Assembly: GCF_001715535.1 (NCBI RefSeq)
Contig: NZ_CP017015.1
Span: forward strand, 1,116,001-1,180,000
Source of the DNA: Spiroplasma helicoides
Lineage (GTDB): Bacteria; Bacillota_I; Bacilli_A; Mycoplasmatales; Mycoplasmataceae
Direction: 5' to 3'
Length of the DNA: 64,000 nt
This document shows positions 10,379 to 20,781 of this stretch, piece after piece. Within the stretch, counting starts at the first letter, position 1. Every line of letters starts with the position of its first letter. Below the pieces are notes generated by a model, which was not told the origin of the DNA, searched no databases, and worked only from the letters and a program-made list of their open reading frames with translations. The position numbers were made by a program, and so were the translations under genes.

Positions 10379-11857
10379 TTATTCCATTATAGATGACTGA
10401 TCAAACATGTTATAAAATGCATGAGCAAATTTATCAGACTCTAATTTAAATGCGATAAATATATCCAATAATATTAAGCCCATACTATTAAATACATTCT
10501 CAAAGTTATTTTTTAAATCTATATTGATATTATAATTTTTTAGTGTAATTAAATAATTCCCATTATAATCAAACTCTCTTGTAGGTATTTCCTCAGCTTG
10601 GTTTATAAATATGTTTGAAAATTTAACATCTTTTTTTAAAAATAAATATGCAATATCGTGAGGTAAAAGTCTATCATTATATAAAAAATTTATAGCACTT
10701 CTTCTATTCTGGAAATTGTGTTCACTAAAATAATAATTTACATTAAACTCTCTGTTTAAATATTTTAAGTTGTCTTGTTTATCTATTAGTTCTATAAAGT
10801 CAATAAAACTAGCCTTAGTTACATCAAGTATATTTTTATTTTCACAAAATTTATTAACAGCATCATTTCAAGATTTTTCATCTATTATATTTTTAAAATT
10901 CATTTCTATATTTGTGTTTATATCAAATTTTAATTCTTCATATTCTTTTTTATAAGTTGCAATACTTTTTGAATAAAGCATAAATCACATCATAAATACT
11001 TCTAACTCATCCTCATTGTTTTCAACAGCTATTTGATAGCATTTTTCAGCTACTCTAAAATTTTTAAAGCTATAATTTTTCATTACATAACTAATATATA
11101 CATTATCAATAATGGTAGCAGAACTAGAAAAATCTAATATTTCATTTACAGTATATGAAAGATTAAATATTTTATCTGTAAAATTTTCTTTTGAACTATG
11201 TTTATCGAATAAATTATTTACATAATTTTTATTCATAGAAACTATAAAAAAAATATTGTTACAATCTTCGATAGAAAAAAGTACATTTTTAATACATGTT
11301 ATAAATTTAATAATGTGTTCGTTAGAACATCTATCAATATCATCAAAAACTATAATATAATTTTCATTTTGTTTTTTATTTAAACACTCTTTAAAAAAAT
11401 TTATTAAGCTTTTTAATGCCTGATCAGTTGAGTAATTTTCGTCAATGCTTTTGCTTAATAACTCCTTATTCTCTTTAGTTGGTGTTTGTATTTCTACCCC
11501 TGTGTACTTTTTTAAAAAAGCAAAAGGAACTTGAAGAAAGAAATTTTTGATTATATTAAAAAATTCTTTTCTTTTTTCTTTTTTTTCTTTTTCTATTAGT
11601 TTATCTAAAAAAAACTCTTCTGTTAATGTTATTAGAAAAGTGTATAAAAAATTGGAATCATTAATTTCATATTTTCACATATCAAATATATAAGTTTTTG
11701 TATTTTTTTCTTTTTGTTTATTCATAACTTCTTTTATTATTGTAGTTTTACCAACACCTCATTCTCCATTAATTAATAAATTATTTATATAACTATTTAA
11801 TTTAAAATAATTATTAATTTTTGAATTTATTATATCTACAATTTTTTCTAATTTCAT
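10379..11857 (-). CDS. KAP-family P-loop NTPase
   Basis: 492 residues, start ATG 11857 behind AGGAG, stop TAA 10379-10381. The Walker A motif NGEWGVGKTT lies near residues 30-39 (its Trp is a TGA codon), and the Walker B-like IIVFDDIDRCS near 170. This strand pattern with FDDIDR is characteristic of KAP NTPases, often found in phage resistance or plasmid-borne modules. Unlike many members it has no obvious membrane-spanning insertion. The C-terminal half is helical. It sits next to the protease/ATPase pair and RmuC on the same strand. Confidence 0.75.
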
Positions 11858-12068
11858 AACTTCTCCTTTCGCTTTTTATATTTAAATTAGTAACTTTAAA
11901 AAAGTACTATTTATATTTTCTACTAATATTATATTTGATTAATTAATAGTAAATTAAGAGATTTTTATTCAATTTTTTATAAAAATATATTTTAGTAATT
12001 TTTTTTAAACTTTAGTTTTATAATTTTTAAAAGCTATTTCACTTTTTTAAAATATTAACTACCTAATC

Positions 12069-12670
12069 TTATAATCAACTATAAGCAACAGCTGCTTTTA
12101 CACTTCCTTTTAAAATAGTACTTCCCTCTTTTGATATAATAACTAGACTTCCATCCACTCCTCCGACTTTAGCGGGAATATAATCTCCAAATACATAATC
12201 AAAATCATATCTTGCTCCTGGTGCATAAGAATTAATAGTGTATTTTGCTCCTTCAACAACATATTCTCAAGGGTTTTTATATGGATAGATCATTGGGTTT
12301 TTAAAGTTTTTTAAATATAAAAATTTAAAGTAAATTTTAAAAACAGCACTTCCAGTTAGAAGATTACTATTTTCATTTGCTTTTATTCTAATATAAGCAA
12401 CTTGTCCATTACGATTCACAAAATCAGAATAACTATAATCAACATCAACTTGGGCTTTATCCACTAGTTTTGTAATACTTGATTGATTTGTTATTGCGGT
12501 TTTTGTTGACTAAAATCATTGTTATCTATAAAAGTAACTGATTTATCTTCAATTTTTTCTAAATTAAATAAAGTTTTATTATTAAATGCAATACTAAATG
12601 TAAAAAGAATTTCTTCAAAATACTTATTGACGCTATATCCATTAATAAAAATAAACCTTTTGTTAATCTT
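12069..12670 (-). pseudogene. Truncated, frameshifted copy of the 13925-15556 lipoprotein
   Basis: Two overlapping frames match consecutive parts of the neighbouring lipoprotein: an upstream piece containing FNLEKIEDKSVTF (homolog: LNLEKIENKVVTF) that stops at TAA, and a downstream piece containing DVDYSYSDFVNRNGQVAYIR that continues to AVAYSWL and TAA 12069-12071. The frames are offset between about 12495 and 12515. The signal peptide and the first 300 or so residues are missing. It is a decayed duplicate. Confidence 0.75.
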
Positions 12671-12852
12671 TGTTATAGCAATAAATTGATTAAAATTAAT
12701 ATAAATCTTTAATAAGTTTTTTTTACTCTATTTGCAATAGCTAAACATATTTTTTTATAAACTTAAAAAAATTTTTATATATTAGTATTTTTTTAGCAAC
12801 ATTTTTATAATATAAAAAAACTTTTGTGTATTAAAAAAGTAAAATTCTTATA

Positions 12853-12866
12853 ACCTCAATTGAGGT
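12853..12866. repeat. 14-bp palindrome before the ribosome site
   Basis: ACCTCAATTGAGGT is a perfect palindrome 5 nt before AGGAGG of the 12881 gene. It occupies the same place as the CCTAAGTTG...CAACTTAGG hairpin of the 15854 gene and may be a variant of that leader. Confidence 0.6.
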
Positions 12867-12880
12867 AATAAGGAGGAAAA

Positions 12881-13651
12881 ATGAATAAATTATATAAATG
12901 ACTGGGAGTAATGTCTTTAGGTATTAGTGCTAGTGCAAGTCTTATTCCATTTGTAAACAAAAATGAAAGTGTAAACCAAATTCAAGACTTAAATAATAAA
13001 AGTTTTTCGAAAAATAGTAATGAAGTAAATGACGTTGATTTGAATCTTTTAGAAAAATTTGTAAATGGTGAAGGTATCTATGGATACATAAATAACGCAA
13101 TTGTAAAAGGTGGACTAACAATCGATCCAAAAGATAATAAAAGTCAAACAAAAGTTGTAGAGGCAACTAAGGTATATATAATCGAAATCTTAAAACAAGT
13201 TAAATTCTGATTGCATTATGATATAAATGTTGATGAACTAATGAACATAATCAGCTTCAATTTTTACTCAGACCAAGAAGGTTATGTAGAACAAGTAGAT
13301 GGTGTATCAGAAATCAAAAGTTTTAAAATCTCAATTGTTAATGGTAAAGAAGATAACATATCAGGTTTCTATATGCATGGATCATCTAAATTTAAAGTAA
13401 TCAATAAAACCAATTTACAATTAGCGATTACTAATAGAGATTTTCAACAAAACCTAAACAGTTCTGAAAAACTAAAAAAATACATTGTAGAATCAAATGA
13501 TTTAATTAGTGAGAGTGCAATAGAAATCACAAACTTTACTCATACTGGTTGAATAAATGGTAGTGCAAATGTTGTTATTAGTCAAGGTATTAATAATTTA
13601 TATTACTTAGATGATAACAATAGCATAAAAGTAACATTTATATTTATTTAA
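12881..13651 (+). CDS. Secreted protein with the NGEG domain of the lipoprotein family
   Basis: 256 residues, start ATG 12881 directly after AGGAGGAAAA. It has a signal-peptide-like N-terminus (MNKLYKWLGVMSLGISASAS) but no Cys, so it is probably secreted or membrane-anchored rather than lipidated. From residue 48 (VDLNLLEKFVNGEGIYG) to the end it aligns with the C-terminal domain of the lipoproteins at 15854, 17664 and 60704: NGEG, then GGLTIDP, then SFKIS and a GFYMHG motif. Trp is encoded by TGA. It carries the C-terminal domain alone, without the repeat modules. Confidence 0.7.
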
Positions 13652-13676
13652 TAAGCACAAATCAAAAAACTAAACT

Positions 13677-13706
13677 CTCTATACTTATTTTGTATAGAGT
13701 TTTTTT
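13677..13706 (+). terminator. Terminator of the 12881 gene
   Basis: Stem CTCTATAC/GTATAGAG with a 7-nt loop followed by seven T, 25 nt after the stop codon. Confidence 0.85.
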
Positions 13707-13924
13707 ATCTTGCATTTTATTATTTTAAGTTCAAATTAAATATTCATACAAAAATTATTTAGTTTTTTTCTAAATTTTTGTGAGTTTTTTAAATCTAAAT
13801 GCTTTTTTTAGTATATTTTTATTGTTCATATAAAAACCAGCTGAATATCTAACTGGCAAATTTTACTTTTTCTTAAATAATTTTAAATTTTGTAACTAAA
13901 TTTTTTGTAAATATTTTTATAATG

Positions 13925-15556
13925 CTAATCCTCTATTCAACTATAAGCAACTTCGCATGTAACAGAGCCTTTTAAAATTGAGCTTCCTTTTATTGCTTTA
14001 ATAAACAAACTACCATTCTTACCACCTTTTTTTGCAGGTGTGTATTCCCCAAACTCATAATCTAGATTAATTTGAGCGCCTGGAGCATATGATTTAACAT
14101 AGCTTGTGGCAGATTCTACAACATCTTCTCATTTGTTTTTATATGGAAATAAGATTGGTTTTCAAGAAATATTTTTTAAATCTAAAAATTTTATATTAAT
14201 TTTAAAAATAGCATTACCAGATAAAACATTACTACTTTCACTAGCCTTAACTCTAATATATCCTGTTTGTCCAACTGGTTGTACATAATCATAATAACTA
14301 TAATCAACACTCTTTTGTGCTTTTGAAGCAAACTTAGTGATGATTTTATCAACTTCATTTTCAACTTTATCTCTTGTAAAATCATTATTATCTTCAAATG
14401 TTACTACTTTATTTTCAATTTTTTCTAAATTTAATAAAGTCCCATCATTAAAATCAATTGTAAATGTAGCACTACTTTCTTCTAGGTATTTACTTGAATT
14501 ATAAGCATCAACCACTATTGATCCTTTTACAGTTCTAGTTGGAGCCACAAACTTACTAAATTCTAAGTCAACTCCTTTATTTAAATTAAATCCTCATAAA
14601 TTTTTTAGTTTATCTAAAATTGCATTTTCTGATTGTGATTGATTATTATCGGTTGGTTTGATTATTAAATCATTAGATGATAGTGAACCAAGTGATTTTT
14701 TTATTATTTTATTTATATATTTAATTTTTAATTCTAATACTCCATACAAATAGACACTTTCTTTTGTTGCGGTTAAAGTAATCGAACCATCATTTGAACT
14801 GGTTGCTTCTTTATAATCACTAAAATAATAATCAGTTTTTTCTTCAACTGGATATTGGAATCACAAAAGTGCTTTTTTAGCTGATTTTACTACTTCATAA
14901 TAACTATTTTCTTCTGGAGTTACATATTTGTTTGGCAAATCTTGTAAATTTTTTTTAACTATTCCAATTTTTTCATAAATATAATCAATAGTTACTTTTC
15001 CTATATAGTTCTTTGAGCTTTCTTTTGCTTTAATAATACAACTTGTAAGAGTTGGATCACCTTCAAATTCAATTTCTTCTTCAGTCAAATCAAAGTAATA
15101 ATTTAATCTATTAATTTGAATAAGTAGATTTCTTAGTGTTGGTAATTCTTCATAACCTTGAAATTTACCTAATTCTGTTGTTGGTAAAGTAGATAAATAG
15201 GTTTTATAGTTATTTTCTACATAAGTTAATTTAAAACTTGCATTACCTTTCAATTTCTCGCTTTTAGGGTTTGTAAAAATATCTAATAATCCATTTTTTT
15301 TACTATTAGATGAACTATAAGTGTCTGTGAAATCTAAATTTTTAACAACATCAACATTATATTCATTTTTTATTTTAGTAGTAAATTCTCTTTCAGCAGC
15401 AGTTTTAGTATTTGTAGTTGGATTTAAAGTTAATTGGGTATCATCTCAACTAGAAATATCGATTTTATTTGTATTATTACTTGAGCATGAAACAATTGAT
15501 AAAGAAGTGTTTGCAATTATAAAACTCATTGATAATAAAACTATTAGTTTTTTCAT
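13925..15556 (-). CDS. Diverged multi-module lipoprotein
   Basis: 543 residues from ATG 15556 to TAG 13925-13927. Signal peptide MKKLIVLLSMSFIIANTSLS with lipobox SIVSC, so Cys24 is the lipid anchor. The body contains diverged forms of the modules found in the main array: an A-type unit near 35-110, a B-type unit (TELGKFQGYEELPTLRNLL) near 120-200 and two more A-like units (DYYFSDYKEAT and DLEFSKFVAPT). The C-terminal 170 residues match the pseudogene at 12069-12670. The ribosome site AAGGCG is weak, and the GTTGG leader of the main array is absent. Probable surface antigen. Confidence 0.7.
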
Positions 15557-15805
15557 ATAAATTCACGCCTTACTTTTAATTATAATTAGTATTAAAATAT
15601 TTAATTTAAAATCTTTTTTATTATATCACATCATGGTATTTTAAGTTTTTTTGACACTAGGTTGATAATTGTAAAAAAAATCATATGATAAATAAAAAAA
15701 TAGTGCATTAATTCTTTTGATAACTAAAAATATAATTTGTTTTATTAAAATATTTTAATACTTATAATAAAAATTTTTTACTATAATAAAAAAACTTTTA
15801 AATGT

Positions 15806-15845
15806 TATATAAGTAAAATTAACCTAAGTTGGTTTACAACTTAGG
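15806..15845 (+). promoter_or_regulatory. -10 box and leader hairpin of the 15854 gene
   Basis: A TATATA box at 15806 is followed by a perfect 9-bp stem CCTAAGTTG/CAACTTAGG with loop GTTTA (15823-15845), directly joined to the Shine-Dalgarno AGGAGG. The 3' arm overlaps the first AGG, so folding could hide the ribosome site. Confidence 0.6.
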
Positions 15846-15853
15846 AGGATATA

Positions 15854-17468
15854 ATGAAGAAATTATTAAGTTTACTAGCAGCTACAGGGTTAGTTGCATC
15901 AAGTTCAAGTGTTGCGGTTGCATGTAACAAAAAAAGCTGATGATAAAGGAACAGCTACTACTACAAAAGATTTATCAACACTAGGAGCAGATGATTTAAA
16001 ATTGCAAGTATCTGATGATAAAAAAGAAACTGCAGTCACTGCTGTTATTGCTCAAATTAAAGCAAAATTAAAAGTCGATGCTAAATTAGACACTGACTTT
16101 ACAGTTGGTGATTCAGACTTTACAGCACCAAAAAGTGATGGTACAGGTAAAATTAAAGTAACTTCAAAATCTGGAAGTAAAGTATTGGTTGAAGGAAAAT
16201 CTGCTGAATTTAGTTTAACTCTAAAAGCAGCTGAATCTACAGTAAAAGATTTATCAACAATTACTGGAGATAAGTTAAATGTTATTAGTGATGATGCATC
16301 ACAAGAAAAAGCAGAAAGTGCTGTTATTGCTCAAATAAAAACTCAGTTAGGAGTTGAAGTTGCCAAAACAACTGATGTTACATTTAGTGGTTTTAAAGCA
16401 CCAAGTCAATCTCAATCAGGAACAATTACAGCAACAGCTGTGAGTACAAGCACTTTAGTTAAAGGCTCAGCAACATTTAATTTAACTTTAAAGTTTGATG
16501 AAGCCTCAACACCTCAGGATTTATCAACAATTACAGGAGATGATTTAAAATTAGATCCAGAGGGTGATACAAAAGAATATGCAGTTAAACAAGCAATTAT
16601 TTTAATTCAAAATAAATTAAAAGTTATTACTGCTTTAGATACTGACTTTACAGTTGGTGACTCAGATTTTACAGCAGCAACTAATAAAGCAGCAGGTTCA
16701 ATTAAATTAACAGCAAAAGAAGGAAGTACTAAATTAGTTGCTGGAAAATCAGTTACATTTAGTTTAGTGTATAGAAAAAATGTTGATTTAAAATTTTTTC
16801 AAGATCTTATCAACGGTGAAGGTGAAATGGGAGCAATGATGCCTACTCTTTATAAAGGTGGAGTAACAATTGATCCAACAACATCTACTAATAAAGATAA
16901 TGTAAATAATCAAGTAAAAGCCTTTATTGAAAAATTATGGCCAGTAGCAGCCTCAGAGAATATTAATTTTACATTAGATCAATTATTAAAAAATGTAAAT
17001 GCCACTTATTATGATGATGCAGCATGAACAACTGAACATTCAAGCGATAAAATTCAATCATTAAAAATTAGTGTAAAAAACAATAATGAAAGAAGTTTAG
17101 AGGGCTATTACTTACATGGTGAAATCAAAACACACATTGTTGAACAAATTGATATTACAACAGTTGTAAAAGATGAATCACAAATAGCTTTAGAGTGTAA
17201 ACAAGGTGAAGAATTACAAGCATTGCAAACATATTTAAAAGAAAAATATGCAAGCTTCTTAACAGAACATAGAACAACTGTAGATATTTTTGGATTAAAT
17301 AATTTGAATAAATCTTTAAAATATAAAGATGATGGAAGTGCAGAAGCTGGTGGTAGTGCAGAAGTAACTTTACCAAACTCTAATCCTGAAATGATTGTAA
17401 ACAGCTTATTTTCTAAAACTATAACTTTACAATTAAAAGTTACTATTAAAAGCGGTGCGACAAAATAG
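15854..17468 (+). pseudogene. Modular lipoprotein gene switched off by an A7 tract
   Basis: The signal peptide begins normally at ATG 15854 (MKKLLSLLAATGLVASS, lipobox VAC), but the Lys codons after the lipobox contain seven A (15929-15935) where intact homologs have six. The frame then runs to AGC TGA TGA TAA and stops at about 29 residues. In the shifted frame, the remaining 510 residues are fully open to TAA 17466-17468: three A-type modules, then the C-terminal NGEG domain. The body is about 80-90% similar by eye to the intact 17664-19262 gene. It could be a phase-variable OFF state, a fresh mutation or a base-calling error. Confidence 0.7.
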
Positions 17469-17512
17469 TTAATAATGGTAAATTTTAAAATATTAGTATA
17501 TAAATATTAAAA

Positions 17513-17553
17513 ACTCCTAATAAAAGAGCTTATCTATTTTATTAGGAGTTTTT
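17513..17553 (+). terminator. Terminator of the 15854 gene
   Basis: Stem ACTCCTAATAAA/TTTATTAGGAGT followed by T residues. Confidence 0.85.
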
Positions 17554-17616
17554 CTTATATGTATTACATCAAAAAAATAAAATTTATTTTACGATAATAA
17601 AAAACTTTTAAATGTT

Positions 17617-17652
17617 ATATAAGTACAATTAACATAAGTTGGTTTACAACTC
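17617..17652 (+). promoter_or_regulatory. -10 box and leader hairpin of the 17664 gene
   Basis: TATATA at 17617, then AAGTTG GTTTA CAACT, a shortened form of the 15823 hairpin (two arm positions changed), then AGGAGG. Confidence 0.5.
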
Positions 17653-17663
17653 AGGAGGATAGA

Positions 17664-19262
17664 ATGAAGAAATTATTAAGTTTATTAGCAGCTACAGGAT
17701 TAGTTGCTACGAGCGGAAGTGTTGCAGTTGCATGTAACAAAAAAACAGATGAAGCAACAGGTAAAGATTTATCAACCTTAGGAGCGGATGATTTAAAATT
17801 ACAAGTTTCAGATGCTAAAAAAGAAACTGCAGTAGCTGCGGTTGTTGTTCAAATTAAAGCAAAATTAAAAGTAGATGCTGTTCTAGATACAGACTTTACA
17901 GTTGGTGATGCTGATTTTACAGCACCAAAAAGTGATGCAGTAGGTAAAATTAAAGTTACTGCAAAATCTGGAAGTAAATTATTAAATGAGGGAAAATCAG
18001 CTGAATTTAGTTTAACTTTAAAAGCAGCTGAATCAACAGCCAAAGACTTAGCAACAATTACTGGAGATAAATTAAATGTTGTTAGTGATGATGCAACTCA
18101 AGAGAAAGCAGAAAGTGTTGTTCTTGCTCAAATAAAAACTCAATTAGGAGTTGAAGTTGCCAAAACAACTGATGTTACATTTAGTGGTTTTAAAGCACCA
18201 AGCGAATCTAAAACAGGAACAATTATAGCTACAGCCGTAAGCACAAGTAACTTAGTTAAAGGGTCAGCAACATTTACTTTAACTTTGAAATTTGATGAAG
18301 CCTCAACACCTCAAGATTTATCAACAATTACTGGAGATGATTTAAAATTAGATCCAGAGGGTGATACAAAAGAATATGCAATTAAACAAGCAGTTCTTTT
18401 AATACAAAATAAATTAAAAGTAACTGCTGTTTTAGATAAAGACTTTACAGTTGCTGATTCAGACTTTACAGCAGCCACAAAAGATACTGTGGGTTCAATC
18501 AAATTGAGTTCTAAAGAAGGAAGTACTAAATTAGTTGCTGGAAAATCAGTTACATTTTCTTTAGTATATAGAAATAATGTCGATTTAAAACTTGTTCAAG
18601 ACTTCATTAATGGTGAAGGAGATTATGCAACATTTAACCCCGCTCTTTATACAGGTGGAGTAACAGTTAGTCCAACAATAATTACTGATAAAGATGCTGT
18701 ACATAATCAAGTAAAAGCCTTTACAGGAAAACTATTAGTTATGGCTGCTTTTATTGGAATTGACTTTACATTAGATCAATTACTTGAAACAGTTGATGTA
18801 ACTTATTATGATGATGCAGCTGGAACAGTTGAACATACTAGTAATAAAATTCAATCACTAAAAATTGTTGTAAAAGATAATAATGAAAGACACTTACAAG
18901 GATTCTACTTACATGGTGAAATAAAAACAAAAATCTTTGAGCAAATTAATATTACAACAATTGTAAAAGAAGATTCTCCAATTACATTAGAATGTAAAAA
19001 AAGTGGGGAATTAGATGCATTGCAAGCATACTTAAAAAATAAATATTCAAGTTTCTTAACAGAACATAAAGCAACTGCTAACATTTTTGGATCAGATTCA
19101 TTGAATGATTCTCTTAAATATAAAGATGGGGGAAGTGCAACTGCTGGGGGAAGTGCAGAAGTAACTTTACCAAATCCAAATGGAGACTATAATCTAAATA
19201 ACTTATTTTACAAATCTGTAACTTTAAAACTAACAATTACTATTAAAAGTGCTTCAGAATAA
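17664..19262 (+). CDS. Modular surface lipoprotein (A-A-A-NGEG)
   Basis: 532 residues. Signal peptide MKKLLSLLAATGLVATSG with lipobox VAC (Cys24). Three A modules of about 85-100 residues follow, each starting with a D-L-[SA]-T segment and containing a TDxxF core (residues about 33-115, 118-210, 213-310). The C-terminal NGEG domain (about 315-532) begins NNVDLKLVQDFINGEGD and has YTGGVTVSPT and GFYLHGEIK. Intact paralog of the frameshifted 15854 gene, 200 nt downstream in tandem. Expected to be lipid-anchored on the outer membrane face and variable in sequence; no enzymatic motif seen. Confidence 0.8.
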   Translation: MKKLLSLLAATGLVATSGSVAVACNKKTDEATGKDLSTLGADDLKLQVSDAKKETAVAAVVVQIKAKLKVDAVLDTDFTVGDADFTAPKSDAVGKIKVTAKSGSKLLNEGKSAEFSLTLKAAESTAKDLATITGDKLNVVSDDATQEKAESVVLAQIKTQLGVEVAKTTDVTFSGFKAPSESKTGTIIATAVSTSNLVKGSATFTLTLKFDEASTPQDLSTITGDDLKLDPEGDTKEYAIKQAVLLIQNKLKVTAVLDKDFTVADSDFTAATKDTVGSIKLSSKEGSTKLVAGKSVTFSLVYRNNVDLKLVQDFINGEGDYATFNPALYTGGVTVSPTIITDKDAVHNQVKAFTGKLLVMAAFIGIDFTLDQLLETVDVTYYDDAAGTVEHTSNKIQSLKIVVKDNNERHLQGFYLHGEIKTKIFEQINITTIVKEDSPITLECKKSGELDALQAYLKNKYSSFLTEHKATANIFGSDSLNDSLKYKDGGSATAGGSAEVTLPNPNGDYNLNNLFYKSVTLKLTITIKSASE

Positions 19263-19307
19263 TGGTTAGTATTATGGTGTTTTAAAATATTATTATTTAT
19301 AAAAACT

Positions 19308-19346
19308 CCTAAGAGGATAGGTTTGCTTTTATTCTTAGGTTTTTTT
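19308..19346 (+). terminator. Terminator of the 17664 gene
   Basis: Stem CCTAAGA/TCTTAGG with an 18-nt loop and a following run of seven T. Confidence 0.7.
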
Positions 19347-19414
19347 AGTTTATTTTAGGTTATGATTGAGCAGTTTGAATCTTATATACTTAAACTTTTT
19401 CTAAATGTTAAATT

Positions 19415-19461
19415 AAAAAATACTCTTATGGGAAAGTAAATTACTTTATATAAGAGTATTT
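19415..19461 (-). terminator. Hairpin ending the 19441 pseudogene
   Basis: Perfect 12-bp stem AAATACTCTTAT/ATAAGAGTATTT that includes the stop codon region; on the minus strand it is followed by a T-run. Confidence 0.7.
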
Positions 19462-20660
19462 GAATTTATTATTAAGATGATTTTTAAAGTTAAATTGTTG
19501 TATTAAATCTTTTGCCAATTGATATTTGATAGTAAAAGTGTAGGCTCCTTCTGGTGAATGATCTTTATCAAAAACAACATCATACATTCATTCACCGTTT
19601 CCTAAACTTGCAAAACTTCTAGAAACTGTAACATATTCATTATGTCCTTTATCACATGAAACTTCTGGTTCTACTTTATCAATTGAATTGCTTACAATAA
19701 CTTTTATTGTAAAAATAGCACCAATTATTTCTTCTGTTGAGTTATCTCCTTCAGCTGCAATAACTGGTGCTTCTAAAACTTTAATAATTATATCTTTTGT
19801 TAAACTTTCTCCATATTTTAGAGTAATTTTTGCAAATTCAGCTGCTGCTTTACCTTTATATGAAACTGTAAATTTATTTTTATTTGATCGATCTTGTACT
19901 ACGCTTACTTCTTCTAATCTAGTATCATTTTCAGCAGTTGCTGTAAGTACTGTTGATGAATCACCATGTTTAATAGTTACATCAAATGATTTTGTATCTC
20001 CAACTATAACATCAGTTGTAGTAATTGATTCAGGAAATGCTGGAATTAATTCAGGATCTTTTTGATAACTATAACTTACTTCAACACTTCCACTAAAGTT
20101 AGCTGAACTTTCCACTGCTTTTAAAGTAGCTTTTTGTGCTGTTGCTTCTCCATCAAATGCTACATCACCATCAGTTAATTCATAATCACTATTTACTTTA
20201 TTAACTGCTTCAACAATGTCTGCAATACTTGGTAATGATCCAGTTCCAACTTTATTTCCTAATGCTTTTATTGATAATTGACCTAAATCTTTTTTAGCAA
20301 TTTCACTAGATTTTTTAGTATAAGTATAAGTTAACTCAACACTTCCACTAATGTTTTTTGAATCACTTTTTACTGTTAATTTAGCTCCTTTAGTTAAATC
20401 TTTAAGTGATGGTTCACTTAACTCTACATCACTTGCTGTTAACTTTAAGTCTTTGTTAATAACATTAACTTGAGTTACACTTTTGCTAAAGTAGGTTTAT
20501 CTCCAGCTCCTTGTCATAATTTTAAATCTTTAACAATTGTTGATAAATCTTTTTTAGTTGTTGAAGTAGTATCATTAGCTTTTTTGTTAAATGCAACTGC
20601 AACACTTGAACTTGATGCAACTAATCCTGTTGCTGCTAATAAACTTAATAATTTTTTCCT
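19441..20660 (-). pseudogene. Dead modular lipoprotein gene (B-B-Ig)
   Basis: It reads like its neighbours but carries three independent defects. The start codon position is AGG instead of ATG (20658-20660), the lipobox Cys is Phe (VAF N), and a missing base near 20480 breaks the first B module (KPTLAKV then stop). Beyond the shift the frame is open to TAA 19441-19443 and encodes the rest of B, a second B module (DLGQLSIKALGNKVGTG) and an Ig-like C-module (TKSFDVTIKHGDSS). The reading frame is otherwise well preserved, so decay is recent, or the locus serves as a sequence donor. Confidence 0.8.
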
Positions 20661-20743
20661 TGTTTTATTCTTCTTATCTCTTGGTTATTTTCGTAAATAT
20701 TATAAATGAAAGTTTTAAAATTTTAAAGGATTTTTTTAGGGTT

Positions 20744-20772
20744 AAAAAAAACTTTCATAGAAAGTTTTTTTT
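20744..20772 (-). terminator. Terminator of the 20782 lipoprotein gene
   Basis: Stem AAAAACTTTC/GAAAGTTTTT with a 3-nt loop, flanked by A and T runs on both sides. Confidence 0.8.
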
Positions 20773-20781
20773 ATAAGAATA

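Noticed and set aside
15894-17027. A start inside the 15854 gene giving MHQVQVLRLHV...
   Set aside because: This TTG lies in the signal-peptide DNA in the wrong frame without a ribosome site; the frame is open only because of the A7 shift.
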